A stretch of DNA of 64,000 bases, taken from assembly GCA_946122785.1 (NCBI GenBank), contig CAMGYJ010000008.1, positions 57,794,963-57,858,962 on the forward strand, given 5' to 3'. This DNA is from Linum tenue. Taxonomy: Eukaryota > Streptophyta > Magnoliopsida > Malpighiales > Linaceae. Shown piece by piece: positions 32,662 through 42,806 of this stretch (positions are counted from its first letter, which is position 1; every line of letters starts with the position of its first letter). The position numbers and the translations under genes were made by a program. The notes below the pieces were generated by a model that saw only the letters and a program-made list of their open reading frames with translations, did not search any database and was not told where the DNA came from.

Positions 32662-34101
32662 ATGTCCCTCGATCATGCCTTTGTGCAGGGCTTGAGCCTG
32701 CACCGGGAGTACGCGGACCAGTTCCGCAAGGTGATCCGGGGGACGCTGGAGAAACACCACCACCTCGAGTGGGCAGTGTTCGAGCAGCTCCACTGCCTGC
32801 AGGAGCTCAGCACCGCCATCAGCCACCCCGATTGGCGGACACTTCTTGCCATTGACGAGCCCACCTACACGGAGCTGGTGTGGGAATTCTACACCACGTT
32901 CGAGTACGACAAGAAGAAGCCTCGGGACGCCCATGCAGTGAAGTTCCGGTTGGGTGGCCGTCCCCGACAGCTGACCATTGACGGGTTGGCCTCAACATTG
33001 GGGATCGAGTACAACCCGTTCGATGGCCACACGGTCGAGCTCCCGAACCCGCCCGACTGGCACCAGGATCATTTCTACAGAAAGGTCGTCAGGTTCTCCT
33101 ATCTGGATGACTTCTTCGTGGCTGGCCAGACCTACGTCAGCACACTCAGGCCGGAGTGGCACATTCTGAACCTGCTCATCACCCGCTCCATCGTCCCCAA
33201 CGCCACCGGCTCGCACAAGGTCCCGAAGCGGGTCCTGTACGCCATGTCCTGTATGGGGGATCCGGAGGACATGCTCCACTTGGGATCTTTCGTGGCCACC
33301 ACATTCTCCCGAGTCTGCGGGAATCCTACCCACCTTTTCTGTGGTCCTCTGATCACCCGATTGGCCCGCCACTTCGGGATCAGCTTCGAGGGGCTTCACG
33401 ATGCGACCGAGCAGGGCGGCTCCGCACCCCTGAGCCGGGACGTGCTCCACAGTGCACGCCTCCTGGCCACTGACGACATCCGCACCTGGGTGGATGGGCT
33501 CTCTATGCCCCCCGAGGAGGTTGTGGATCTTGATGAGGACGAGGAGGATGATGACTACGTAGGCGAGGAGGTCGATGAGGACGCCGATGATGATGATGAC
33601 GACGCCATGGATGCCGATGAGCCGGAGCCCCCGCTCTCCCCTCCTGGGGACCTTCAGCCTCGACGGAGACCGGAGAGAGGCGAGTCCTCCTCTGGTCCTT
33701 CTGGTCCGTCGATGGACTTCTTCACGGAGCAGTTCCAGCAGATGGGGCTCCAGTTCCAGCAGCTCGGTCTTCAGAACCAGCAGCTCATGGACCATCAGGT
33801 CCAGTTTTCCCAGCAGTATTCGGCCCACCAGGCCGAGTACCGGTCCAGGATGACGGGCGTTGATGAGCGCCTCGGCCGATTGGAGACCCACATGGGACAC
33901 ACTACTGCTCTCATCGAGCGGGAGAGAGACCGAGGCCGCCGTCTGATGGAGTATTCCGAGCATCTGCTCCAGGCTTGCCACCCTCCTGAGGAGCACCACT
34001 GGACCACCCGGTGGGAGCATTCACCGCCACGGCAGCCACCGGATGATGGCGTCGACGACCTTATGGATCAGATTGATTTCTCCGGTCTCGGAGGGCCCTA
34101 G
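32662..34101 (+). CDS. ORF3 copy 2 of element A, intact Athila third ORF
   Basis: The 479-residue frame starts at MSLDHAFVQGL, the ATG four bases after the acceptor-like site. An in-frame ATG upstream at 32626 lies in the putative intron and is not conserved in E. Residues about 1-290 form the conserved domain shared with E and D (WEFYTTFEYDKKKPRDA, FRLGGRPRQLTIDG, LLITRSIVPNATGSHKVPKR, HLFCGPLITRLARHFGISF). A strongly acidic stretch follows (about 295-335), then a proline/arginine linker, then a glutamine-rich segment with heptad-like spacing (FFTEQFQQMGLQFQQLGLQN and on) likely to be a coiled coil. No signal peptide or membrane helix is seen, although this position is often called env-like. 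Its function is unknown. Confidence 0.85.
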   Translation: MSLDHAFVQGLSLHREYADQFRKVIRGTLEKHHHLEWAVFEQLHCLQELSTAISHPDWRTLLAIDEPTYTELVWEFYTTFEYDKKKPRDAHAVKFRLGGRPRQLTIDGLASTLGIEYNPFDGHTVELPNPPDWHQDHFYRKVVRFSYLDDFFVAGQTYVSTLRPEWHILNLLITRSIVPNATGSHKVPKRVLYAMSCMGDPEDMLHLGSFVATTFSRVCGNPTHLFCGPLITRLARHFGISFEGLHDATEQGGSAPLSRDVLHSARLLATDDIRTWVDGLSMPPEEVVDLDEDEEDDDYVGEEVDEDADDDDDDAMDADEPEPPLSPPGDLQPRRRPERGESSSGPSGPSMDFFTEQFQQMGLQFQQLGLQNQQLMDHQVQFSQQYSAHQAEYRSRMTGVDERLGRLETHMGHTTALIERERDRGRRLMEYSEHLLQACHPPEEHHWTTRWEHSPPRQPPDDGVDDLMDQIDFSGLGGP

Positions 34102-35908
34102 GGGCATGTTTTGAGAGTTTTTATCTGTGTCAGCATGCAGACTGTCTGTCTTGTGTCGGTTTTTGTTTCTTTTCATTCTGGCTTATGTACTATTGGGCTG
34201 ACCGTTGGACCTAACGTATGTGTTTGAGCTTTTTGGTCTCTTTTAGCTCTGCCTGTGTTCCCGACTGGTCCTCTGTCCCGTCCGTCCCATGCCGACTGGT
34301 CCATTTCCAGTCTCCTGCCGTCTGTGCATACCGGTAACATCGTTCCCCTTTCCTTCCCTCTTCTCCATTGAGGGCAATGTCGATCTTAAGTGTGGGGGGG
34401 ATGTTTATCTTTTGACTGCATTAGCTCTGTTTGTGTTCTTGGAGCCTAGTCCACTGTCCAAATCTTACGATTTGAGGGCTCCAAGTACTGCTGTTTGATC
34501 ATATTGGCACTGTGTTTTGATGGATGAATTGATTGGTTTTCGGATTAATGCATGACAACTTGTTTGCGACTAGGACAACCTATGATGAGGACTGAGATGT
34601 GCAGTAAAACGATGTAGGGGTTCAGTTTGTCAACTGTTTGCTTGCCAACTGTGACTTGATCTGACTTGATCTGATTACTTGTCCTTGACAGTCGTATATG
34701 CATCTAGTTCAGGGTATCAGAATGTGAGATAGAGCATATAGGTAGCCATGTGAGATTTGAGCCTGCTCGTTTCTTTCTTGTGCGATAGATCCCTCTTCCA
34801 TGATGTGTAGCATTCACGTTGTCACTAGCTAAGATGATGGGGGCATAGGATTAGCCCACGCCCAAAAACTGACTGTCCTGATGTGTCATATCCCCTAGTC
34901 AGCCCCTTTGAGCCGTGTGTTATCCTTTCTTTTGGTTTTTAATGAAAAAATCACCCTTGTTGCATCTTTTAGAAGGTTCCACAGAGTGGTTTTTACATAT
35001 TCTCTGCTGTTTCTGCTAAAGTCTATGTGAGTGTTGGAGGTAGTGCTTAAAAGTTGGGCAGGTGTTTGAAATTTATGCAGAAGTGGTGGCTCTCTTAAGA
35101 AATGAAAAGAAAAACAAAGCAAAAATTTGAAAGCAAAAGAGAGCCACTACCAAAAATCTGAATAATGCCCAGTAAGCAGTGTTCCTTAGCAGTCTGGCTT
35201 GGAAATGCTGATGTTTATGCCTCCTTCGCTCTTGTGCTCTCAAGATATTGAGTAATGCAGAATAGCAAAAAGAAAATACCGGGTTGTTTGACTGTGATTG
35301 TGTGTTTGGAAAATGTGGAACCTTTTGCTATGAATACTTCCACCACCTAAAAGGCCTTTTCCCCATGTCCAAGACCCTAGCCAGTCATTTGAACCTGTGT
35401 CTAAGACCTCCTGATTAGTTAGTGGTGACACCCCATATGTGAACTCTAGCATTTAGAGGCTGCCATCATGGTGAAGAGATGATAGGGATTGAGAGAAATA
35501 GCATGCGCATCTTTCGCATCAGATTGTCCTGACCCCACTGGTCGAGAGTGAGTGATTCATTTTCATTTTCTATATGCTCTTGTACCCCGGTGAGGACCTA
35601 GATTGCTCGGTCTCTATTCTGATGTTTTGAGTTGGATGCATGAGTTGACTGTTTTGAGTAAGTGGTTGAATCAAGTCTAGGTTGGCCAGTGAACAGAAGG
35701 GAGACTCTTCCTTTACTCGATTTGCTGCACTCGAATGTCCTTTGTGGTGGTTGTCCAGGTTGTTATTGAGGTTGTGCATGTATTGATATTTGAAACCCAG
35801 TGCGATTCGCGTGTGCTGTGCCTTTATGACTTGTCCCCAATGTTGGTTGATTGAAATATGTAAGCTTACCTAGTGTCTGACTTGGTTTGCTTGGGGACAA
35901 GCAAACGG
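34102..35908 (+). other. 3' untranslated region of element A
   Basis: Long non-coding region shared with E (42824-44641) and C (55250-56937). It begins with a conserved block including AGGGCAATGTCGATCTTAAG and the polypurine-like TTAAGTGTGGGGGGGATG (34385-34402). It ends with GCTTGGGGACAAGCAAACGG next to the real polypurine tract. GGACAAG/CTTGTCC words could pair. No gene is supported. Confidence 0.6.
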
Positions 35909-35925
35909 TTAAGTGGGGGGGAGTT
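35909..35925 (+). other. Polypurine tract of element A
   Basis: TTAAGTGGGGGGGAGTT directly precedes the 3' LTR. Purine-rich apart from the T residues, it is the expected primer for plus-strand DNA synthesis. Confidence 0.85.
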
Positions 35926-37264
35926 TGATAGACCGATAATTATACATGTTTTCACCCCTATTCTGAAGCCGTTTGTGATGAGGAATCTCGTATTTTAAGC
36001 CGATTTCACGCTAGGTTGTGTGTTTATGTCATATTTCAGGTCCCGGCGTTGGAATCGAGGCGGAGAAACGAGTTCTGGGTCGAAAGGAGCAAAGTTGGGA
36101 CGGATAGGGCTAAAGGAGCAAAATACCCGGTCAGGTGGCCAAATACCCGACCGGGTATTCACCACTTTTGGGCGCCCGAGAAGCAGAGAGGGGCCCGGGC
36201 ACAGCAGCAAAATCCCCGGTCGGGGATTATGGCGATTGACCGGGGATTCTTCCCTTACGCGAAACGGTGCGCTGCAGAGATACCCGGTCGAAATCCAAAA
36301 TACCCGACCGGGTATTTCGACCGGGTATCGCGACCAGGCAGCTGATTTAAGGAGGAAGAAGGCCAAGATTGAAGGGTTCCGAGTTTTTGAGAGAGAAATC
36401 GATTCCTAGAGAGAGAAAGCGACGAACCAGAGTTCCCAAGCGCCATAGATCGATCTTCAACACCATTGGAGCCCGGTTTGAGCTTGGAGAAGTGCGATTA
36501 AACGTCCAGGAGCAGGAATCCAACTTCACAGTATGATTTCCGCGTCTGAATCTGCTTTTGCTTCTTTCTCTATGGAGTAGTTTCCCCATTCATCTGGGTA
36601 TGGAGAACCCTAGATTTGTATGCTAGGTCTGATTGTATGAACCCAAGTACAGAGTTTGTGAATTGATTATATTCGATTGAGGTTTGAATGATTGAATGAC
36701 TTGAATCCTGATCAAATTCATGTTGTTTCTGCTTTGACCTAGAATGAGAGTATCTGCCTAGGTTGATAGAGTACCCTTAATCGAAGGTGGCGAATTGGTG
36801 ACTTTAGTCGAGGAGCCATTTCGCTATTCTGTACCGAAGTTAATTCGGTAGTGGAGGTTTGGTTCATTAGGGCCTCAATCTGTTTACTCTGGTGGAGGTT
36901 AGTCGCTCGCTAGAGACTCAGATTGAGAGGGTCTGGAGACCTTTAGTCGAGACTTCAGGCTAATTGAGAACCTTCCGCAGTATAACTTTCATGAAAACTG
37001 AACTTGGTAATTACAATCCGACTTAACTGCAGTCTAGGGGGAACCATATCCGGGTGACCTCTCTTGACTTGACAACAAACCGTTTACTTGCTTTGTGTTT
37101 TGTTCGCTTGAGTTGCACTAAAAGTTCACCGCTAAATAACAAGAATTCACCGAGTAGTCATCACATCTAGGAACCGGGTTGACATTAAAACCCGACCCGC
37201 TATACTACGCTTTAGGAAGTGGTTATACTTGGCCATTTTCTAGAGTGACAGTAGAAGCGAGTCA
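35926..37264 (+). repeat. 3' LTR of element A
   Basis: 1339 bp, same ends as the 5' LTR and about nine differences by eye (for example CCAGGCG/CCCGGCG near its start and GGACCCGGG/GGAACCGGG near its end). The dyad array lies at 36122-36331. It is followed by the CAAAT target duplication. Confidence 0.95.
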
Positions 37265-38252
37265 CAAATCTGTTCCCCACTCTTTCATCTTTGTTCTCAT
37301 ACACTCTATAAGAACATCATTAGAAGAAGCATTATCCATGGTAATGGAGAACAAATGTTGTGCTTTCCAATCTTGTAGACATTCTGCCAATTTTTCTGCA
37401 ATATCCTTCCCACTGTGACTAGTGATGGGAACAAAGCTAATGATCCTCTTCTGCAGCTTCCAGTCACTCCCAATGAAATGAGCAGTTACACACATGAAGT
37501 TCTGGTTGTTATCAGAAGTCCATGTATCTGTGGTGATAGAAATTCTTCCTTTGCACTTGGATTTGAAGAACTCAGATAGAAACTCTTTTTTCTCCAAAAA
37601 GATTATATAACAATCCTGCCTTATTGTCTGTCTTCCAGGTATCACAAACAATGGTTGGGTTACCGCCATAAATCTCTTAAACCCTTCATGCTCAACAAAA
37701 CGAAATGGCAGCTCATCCAAGATGATCATTACAGCTAATGCAGTTCTAGCTTTTTGTTGATCAAACTTCCATGGAGTAAGAGAGCCTACCTCACCATCAC
37801 CAGGCTGATAATTCAATAGTGATTGACCACTGGCTGCCTTCCTCTTTCTCTCGCATGACAAGTGATGGTTTTTCAAACCAGTAGTCCCGTTATTGATCGA
37901 GTGAGCTTTTATCAAAGTTCCACACTGTTTGCATTTACCATATGGGTAGTCATCCACCAGAGCATCATCATAATAATCCCACCACGGGGATCTCTTCTTC
38001 CTTCCCGGTCCCTTGACATTTTTCTTGGGCTCGCCAACTCCATCCGCTGGCGTAGCAACTGCAGGTGTTGCAGTAGCAGTAGCAGGTGCAGATTCAATGC
38101 CTGTGGTAGGTGTAGGTGTACTAGATGAGACATTCCCTTGATTCCCTTCTGCAACTCCAACACGAGTACCCAATTTTTTGGAAGTGGTTCGAGGAGGAAT
38201 TGAACCACTTTTTTTCGGACCATCTCCTTTACGAGGACGAGAAGGTTTTGTC
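37265..38252 (-). pseudogene. hAT transposase gene, N-terminal exon
   Basis: The exon begins after a TTTGTTATAG acceptor at 38253 and continues open to the insertion point of element A. After a basic, low-complexity N-terminus there is a BED-type zinc finger (SPWWDYYDD, KCKQCGTLIKAH, LKNHHLSC), then hAT catalytic motifs: TTDTWTSDNNQNFMCVTAHF with the first acidic residue, and SITMDNASSNDVLIE with the second. The last codons before the insertion match directly onto the exon left of element A, sharing the CAAAT duplication. Sequence upstream (38253-39520) is non-coding: probable intron and 5' region, with the right terminal repeats. The gene was open when element A landed. Confidence 0.85.
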
Positions 38253-39521
38253 CTATAACAAAAAGTAAAAATCATTAAAATGCCAACATGTAAAAAAAAC
38301 AAAAATCACTCAACCATAAACCATTAAACCACTAACTTACATTTTTTTACTTTGTTTCTCAAGTAACAAACAAAACAAAAGTCAAAAACCACCCCTTGTG
38401 CTCGGCTGTACCCTGTAACTTTTGACTTTTGTAAGTTTATATAAATATATTGATTTTGCTTCAGCTCCACTCCAAGCCTACAAAAATAAACAAAAGTACC
38501 AAACAATTTCAATAATTGAAGAATGAAGATTACAAACTGCCAAACTCCCATCATGGCAGCAGGCAGCAGGGCAAATGGGCAATACAATGAATACATGAGA
38601 ATTGCAATATTCATTGTATTATGACAAATTGAGAATTGCAATATTCTCAATAAACAATGAATACATTAGACTTTTGGGAGTCCCATGCTTCTCTCTCTGC
38701 TCGGCTAGACGGCTACAATACAATGAATACATGAGAATACGACAAATTCCTAAATAGCAAAATAAATTATCAAGCTTAAATAATTGAACACTCAACCCAG
38801 AATACGTACTCGGCAAACACGACAAACTTTGGGACTTCAGGAAAAGTAACCTCACAGGCTCAGACGGCGACCATGTTCGACGCAAACACGGCAACGTCAA
38901 AGGGACTTCAGGAAAAGTAAAAAACAGAGCCTAGCGGAGCTGCGGAGAGGATGAGGGCTACTGGGTCGTGTCTCTTGACCAGAGCTTGCGCCAGCGACGA
39001 GGACGACGATGGGGTTCGACGGAAACAGGGCACCGACGAAAGGGCTTGACGGAAACAGAGCTGGAGAGGATGGCGGCTGCTGCCTGTCTCTGTCTCTTGG
39101 GTGGAGCTTGTTGCCGGCGACGAAGACGACGAAGATACTGTCGGGTTCTTTGAACGGAGGAGTGATCGGCAATCGTGACTCGTGCTCGTGCAGGCAGCAG
39201 GGCAGGGCAGCAGGCAGCAGGGAAATAAAGAGCGATGCAAGGTTAATTGCTTAGGTTTAGGCTTAGCCGCTTAGGGCTTTTGTTTAATTGTTTTGGGACT
39301 TGGGTTGCCGACGTTTGGACTTTGGAATTCATTGCGTACTCCGATTCGGTATCGGAATACCGCTCGGCCGACGGTATATTACCTATCGGCACTCGGTACA
39401 CCGCTAGCCTAAAAAACACAGCCGTTTACCGTTTGTTTCGGTTAACGGGTTAACTAATAACCGCGGTTACCGGTACGGTTATCGGTTAACCCGTTAACCG
39501 CACAACCGGTTCGCACCCCTA
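38253..39521 (-). other. 5' region and right terminus of the hAT transposon
   Basis: No first coding exon could be identified with certainty; short frames at 38324-39240 are not conserved-looking. CAATACAATGAATACATGAGAA-like words recur near 38580, 38650 and 38720. The last 120 bases are GGTTAACCG-type subterminal repeats ending CACCCCTA. Confidence 0.55.
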
Positions 39522-39529
39522 ATCATAGG

Positions 39530-39814
39530 TAGAGGATTTCCAAGATCATTTAGCAGCGTACGAGGTCAACCGACGCACAAGTCATCTCATAGCTTCTTCG
39601 GCGAGAGCGCTAGTCTCGAGTCGGCATAATGGCAAATAGTGAACAGAGGACAAATGAATCGTGGATGAATGGATTCTCAAAAACAAAAGATCATGGACTC
39701 ACCTTTTGAAGGTGCTCTATTTTCTTCTTGAAGATGGTTGGAACCCCTTTTCTTTCTTTTTTGCTTGTTTTCTGTTTTTTTTTTCAAGGGTTCCAACCTG
39801 TTTTTTCAGAAAAT
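39530..39814 (-). mobile_element. Internal 3' region of element B, right of the hAT insertion
   Basis: Continuation of 19796-19888 after removal of the hAT. It resembles the 3' untranslated regions of the other Athila elements and has no gene. The contig stops at the N run, so the rest of element B (ORF3, gag, 5' LTR) is absent from the assembly here. Confidence 0.55.
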
Positions 39815-39914
39815 NNNNNNNNNNNNNNNNNNNNNNNNNNNNNNNNNNNNNNNNNNNNNNNNNNNNNNNNNNNNNNNNNNNNNNNNNNNNNNNNNNNNNN
39901 NNNNNNNNNNNNNN
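39815..39914. other. Assembly gap of exactly 100 N
   Basis: A run of 100 N marks a scaffold join of unknown true length. It lies in related Athila sequence on both sides. Confidence 1.
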
Positions 39915-40448
39915 CACTTGGGAACTCTGGTTCATCGCTTTCTCTCTCTAGGAATCGCTCTGTCTCTCTAAAACTCGCAACCCTTGATTTTTAGCCTTCT
40001 TTTCCTTTAAAACTGCTGCCTATTGCGATACCCGGTCGAAATACCCGGTCGGGTATTTTGGGTCTCGACCGGGTATAATGACAACGCGCGTTTTGCCTCA
40101 GGGAAAAATCCCCGGTCATGTCCAATAATCCCCGACCGGGGATTTAAGCTTCACGAACGGGACCCCCTCTGTTCCTCAGACGTCCAAAACGACAATACCC
40201 GGTCTCCTCAAAATAATACCCGGCCGGGTATTTCTGGTCATGGCCGGGTATTTTTGTCCTCCGGCACACTTCAAGCCTCAGTTGCTCCTTTCGACCCGAA
40301 TCTCGTTCCTTCGCCTCGATTCCAACGTCGGGTCCTGAAATATGACATAAACGCACAACCTAGCGTGAAATCGTCTTAAAACACGAGAATCAACATCTCA
40401 AACGGCTCAAGAATAGGGGTAAAAACATGTGTAATTATCGGCCTATCA
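39915..40448 (-). repeat. Partial Athila LTR (B-like) at the gap edge
   Basis: This is the 5' part, in minus orientation, of an LTR beginning TGATAGGCCG at 40448. The rest is lost in the gap. ATACCCG dyads lie at 40029-40255. It matches the LTR at 18434-19795 with clearly more differences than the two LTRs of A or E show, so it may belong to a different insertion. It interrupts the copia gag at 40449; the candidate target-duplication half is ACATA (40449-40453). Confidence 0.7.
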
Positions 40449-41092
40449 ACATACCATCCATATTACTGACGGGGTCAGAGGGACCAGCGAAAGAATTCCC
40501 AAAAAACTGTTTTAATTGCTCAAGCTGATGTAGAGTAAACCCGGAAACCGGGCTGGATGCGGCCTCGACTTGTAATGCACGCAGCTCGCGACGATGACTC
40601 CCATCATGATCGCGATCACGGAGGCGAGCGCCACGATCGCCCAACTTGTCACGCGGTGGGTAGCCCACGAGCTCGTAACAGGTCTCTCACATATGACCCA
40701 CCTTTTGACAATGGGAACAAACAGGACGCTCCCGATCGCCTGTTGATAGATCGCGATAACCAGCAGCCGAGTCGCGACCAGAACGACGATCAGCATGTTG
40801 ATCTCCACGCGGGTCATGAAGGTGGTCTCCTCACTGTGTCCTACCAAATTGATCAGCGTCACCCCGAGCGGCAAAGGCATTTGACTCAACGAGCGTTGTT
40901 GCTCGTTGTTGTAGACGATACAGAAGGCCTCCGGAAGAGTAGGAACAGGAGTCATGGATAGAATTTGATTCCTTACAGTGGCAAAAGAATCATCCAAGCC
41001 AAGGAGAAAGTTGAGGAGACGGAGGATCTCATTCTGATCCTTACCACGGCGCCCACACGAGCATAAGGTTGGCGGGAGAATAGCTTGAGTTT
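40449..41092 (-). pseudogene. Copia gag, C-terminal part
   Basis: On the minus strand this continues the copia gag interrupted by element C. The LLGLDDSFATVRNQIL and PVPTLPEAF motifs are typical of the gag-polypeptide domain of plant copia elements. Further on the frame shifts, and a zinc knuckle CSHCQKVGH...C with a TGA inside is recognisable at about 40670-40730. The gene is cut at 40448 by a partial Athila LTR. No copia pol is in the window. Confidence 0.75.
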
Positions 41093-41465
41093 TGATAACA
41101 TCTTATTTGCACATGTTTGCACCCTCGTTTCTTGATCATTTTGGCTTGAGTTTTTGCTTTCTTGGACTATTTTACGCTAGGTTGTGTTCCTTCGTCACAT
41201 TTCAGGTCCTAGCATGTAAATTGAAGCATAGGCGCAAGTTTCAAGTCAATCGGAGATCATTTGGCAATTCGGGAGAAGAAACACGAGCATGACCTGAGGA
41301 ATAATGGACTTCTACCTCATATTATGGACAAATAATCATGGGATTTTGTCATGAAAAGAAAGAGGACGAGACTACGAGCGTCTAGGATCAAACGACAACT
41401 GTTTCGGAGTCCGAACGAGGGACAAACGAAGCATTAAACAGGGGCGGAGGAAGAATTACGGGCAG
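41093..41465 (+). repeat. 5' LTR of element C, left part
   Basis: First 373 bases of the LTR up to the insertion of element E. It matches the 3' LTR from 56956. The rest is at 51594-52700. Confidence 0.9.
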
Positions 41466-42806
41466 TGACTCACTCCTACTGTCACCCTAGAAAATGGCCA
41501 AGTATAACCACTTCCTAAAGCGTAGTATAGCGGGTCGGGTTTTAATGTCAACCCGGGTCCTAGATGTGATGACTACTCGGTGAATTCTTGTTATTTAGCA
41601 GTGAACTTTTAGTGAAACTCAAGCAAACAAAACACAGAACAAGTAAACGGTTTGTTGTCAAGTCAAGAGAGGTCACCCGGATATGGTTTCCCCCTAGACT
41701 GCAGTTAAGTCGGATTGCAATTTGCCAAGTTCAGTTTTCATGAAAGTTATACTGCGGAAGGTTCTCAATTAGCCTGAAGTCTCGACTAAAGGTCTCCAGA
41801 CCCTCTCAATCTGAGTCTCTAGCGGGCGACTAACCTCCACCGGAGTAAACAGATTGAGGCCCTAATGAACCAAACCTCCACTACCGAATCGACTTCGGTA
41901 CAGAATAGCGAATTGGCTCCTCGACTAAAGTCACCAATTCGCTACCTTCGATTAAGGGTACTCTATCAACCTAGGCAGATATTCTCATTCCAGGTTAAAG
42001 CAGAAACAACAGGAATTTGATCAGGATTCAAGTCATTCAATCATTCAAACCTCAATCGAATATAATCAATTCACAAACTCTGTACTTGGGTTCATACAAT
42101 CAGACCTAGCATACAAATCTAGGGTTCTCCATACCCAGATGAATGGGGAAACTACTCCATAGAGAAAGAAGCAAAAGCAGATTCAGACACGGAAATCATA
42201 CTGTGAAGTTGGATTCCTGCTTCTGGACGTTTAATCGCACTTCTCCAAGCTCAAGACGGGCTCCAATGGTGTTGAAGATCGATCTATGGCGCTTGAGAAC
42301 TCTGGTTCGACGCTTTCTCTCTCTAGGTATCGGTTTCTCTCTCAAAAACTCGGAACCCTCTGAAAATTGGCCTTCTTCCTGTTTTATCAGCTGCCTGTCG
42401 CGATACCCGGTCAAAATACCCGGTCGGGTATTTTATGGTTCGACCGGGTATTTTATGAAACGCACCGTCTGACTAAGGGAAAAATCCCCGGTCTACCACC
42501 AAAATCCCCGACCGGGGATTTAAGGCCTTCGCCCGGGCCCCCTTCTGTTTCTCACGGGGTGCCAAAACGATAAATACCCGGTCGGGTATTTTGCCATCCG
42601 ACCGGGTATTTTCCTCCTGCAGCCCCCTTAGTCCCAACTCGGCTCCTTTCGACCTAGAACTCGTTTCTCCGCCTCGATTCCAACGCCTGGACCTGAAATA
42701 TGACACAAACACACAACCTGGCATAAAATCGGCTTAAAACACGAGATTCCTCATCACAAACGGCTCCAGAATAGGGGTGAAAATATGTATAATTATCGGT
42801 CTATCA
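41466..42806 (-). repeat. 3' LTR of element E
   Basis: 1341 bp, TG...CA boundaries, with the ATACCCG dyad array at 42402-42613. By eye it differs from the 5' LTR at CTTCCTA/CTTCTTA near one end and GGCATA/GGCGTA near the other. Confidence 0.93.

Larger units (their letters stand above)
22253..37264 (+). mobile_element. Athila element A, complete 15.0 kb Ty3/gypsy retrotransposon
   Basis: Two 1339-bp LTRs begin TGATAG and end GAGTCA. The element is flanked by a perfect CAAAT duplication (22248-22252 and 37265-37269), which lies within the hAT transposase exon. The order is LTR, primer site, gag-protease, RT-RNase H-integrase, ORF3 leader and ORF3 (both duplicated in tandem), 3' region, polypurine tract, LTR. 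It is the only Athila element here that carries pol. By eye the LTRs differ at about nine positions, so insertion was recent. Yet gag has two TAG codons and pol two frame breaks, so it could not make its own full polyprotein now. Confidence 0.95.
19897..39521 (-). mobile_element. Autonomous-type hAT transposon split by Athila element A
   Basis: The element starts TAGGGGTG at 19897 and ends CACCCCTA at 39521. Both sides carry the identical 8-bp duplication ATCATAGG (19889-19896 and 39522-39529). Subterminal regions contain GGTTAACCG/CGGTTAACC repeats. Without the 15.0 kb Athila insertion and its duplicated 5 bp the transposon is about 4.6 kb, a normal size for a full hAT. It carries one multi-exon transposase gene on the minus strand. 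Confidence 0.92.

Noticed and set aside
39661..39951. Open frames spanning the N run
   Set aside because: They are only open because N codons are read through.
18434..40448. B treated as one complete element with its two LTRs at 18434-19795 and 39915-40448
   Set aside because: Flanking five-base sequences do not match, the LTRs differ strongly, and the outer flanks are unrelated elements (D gag and copia gag).
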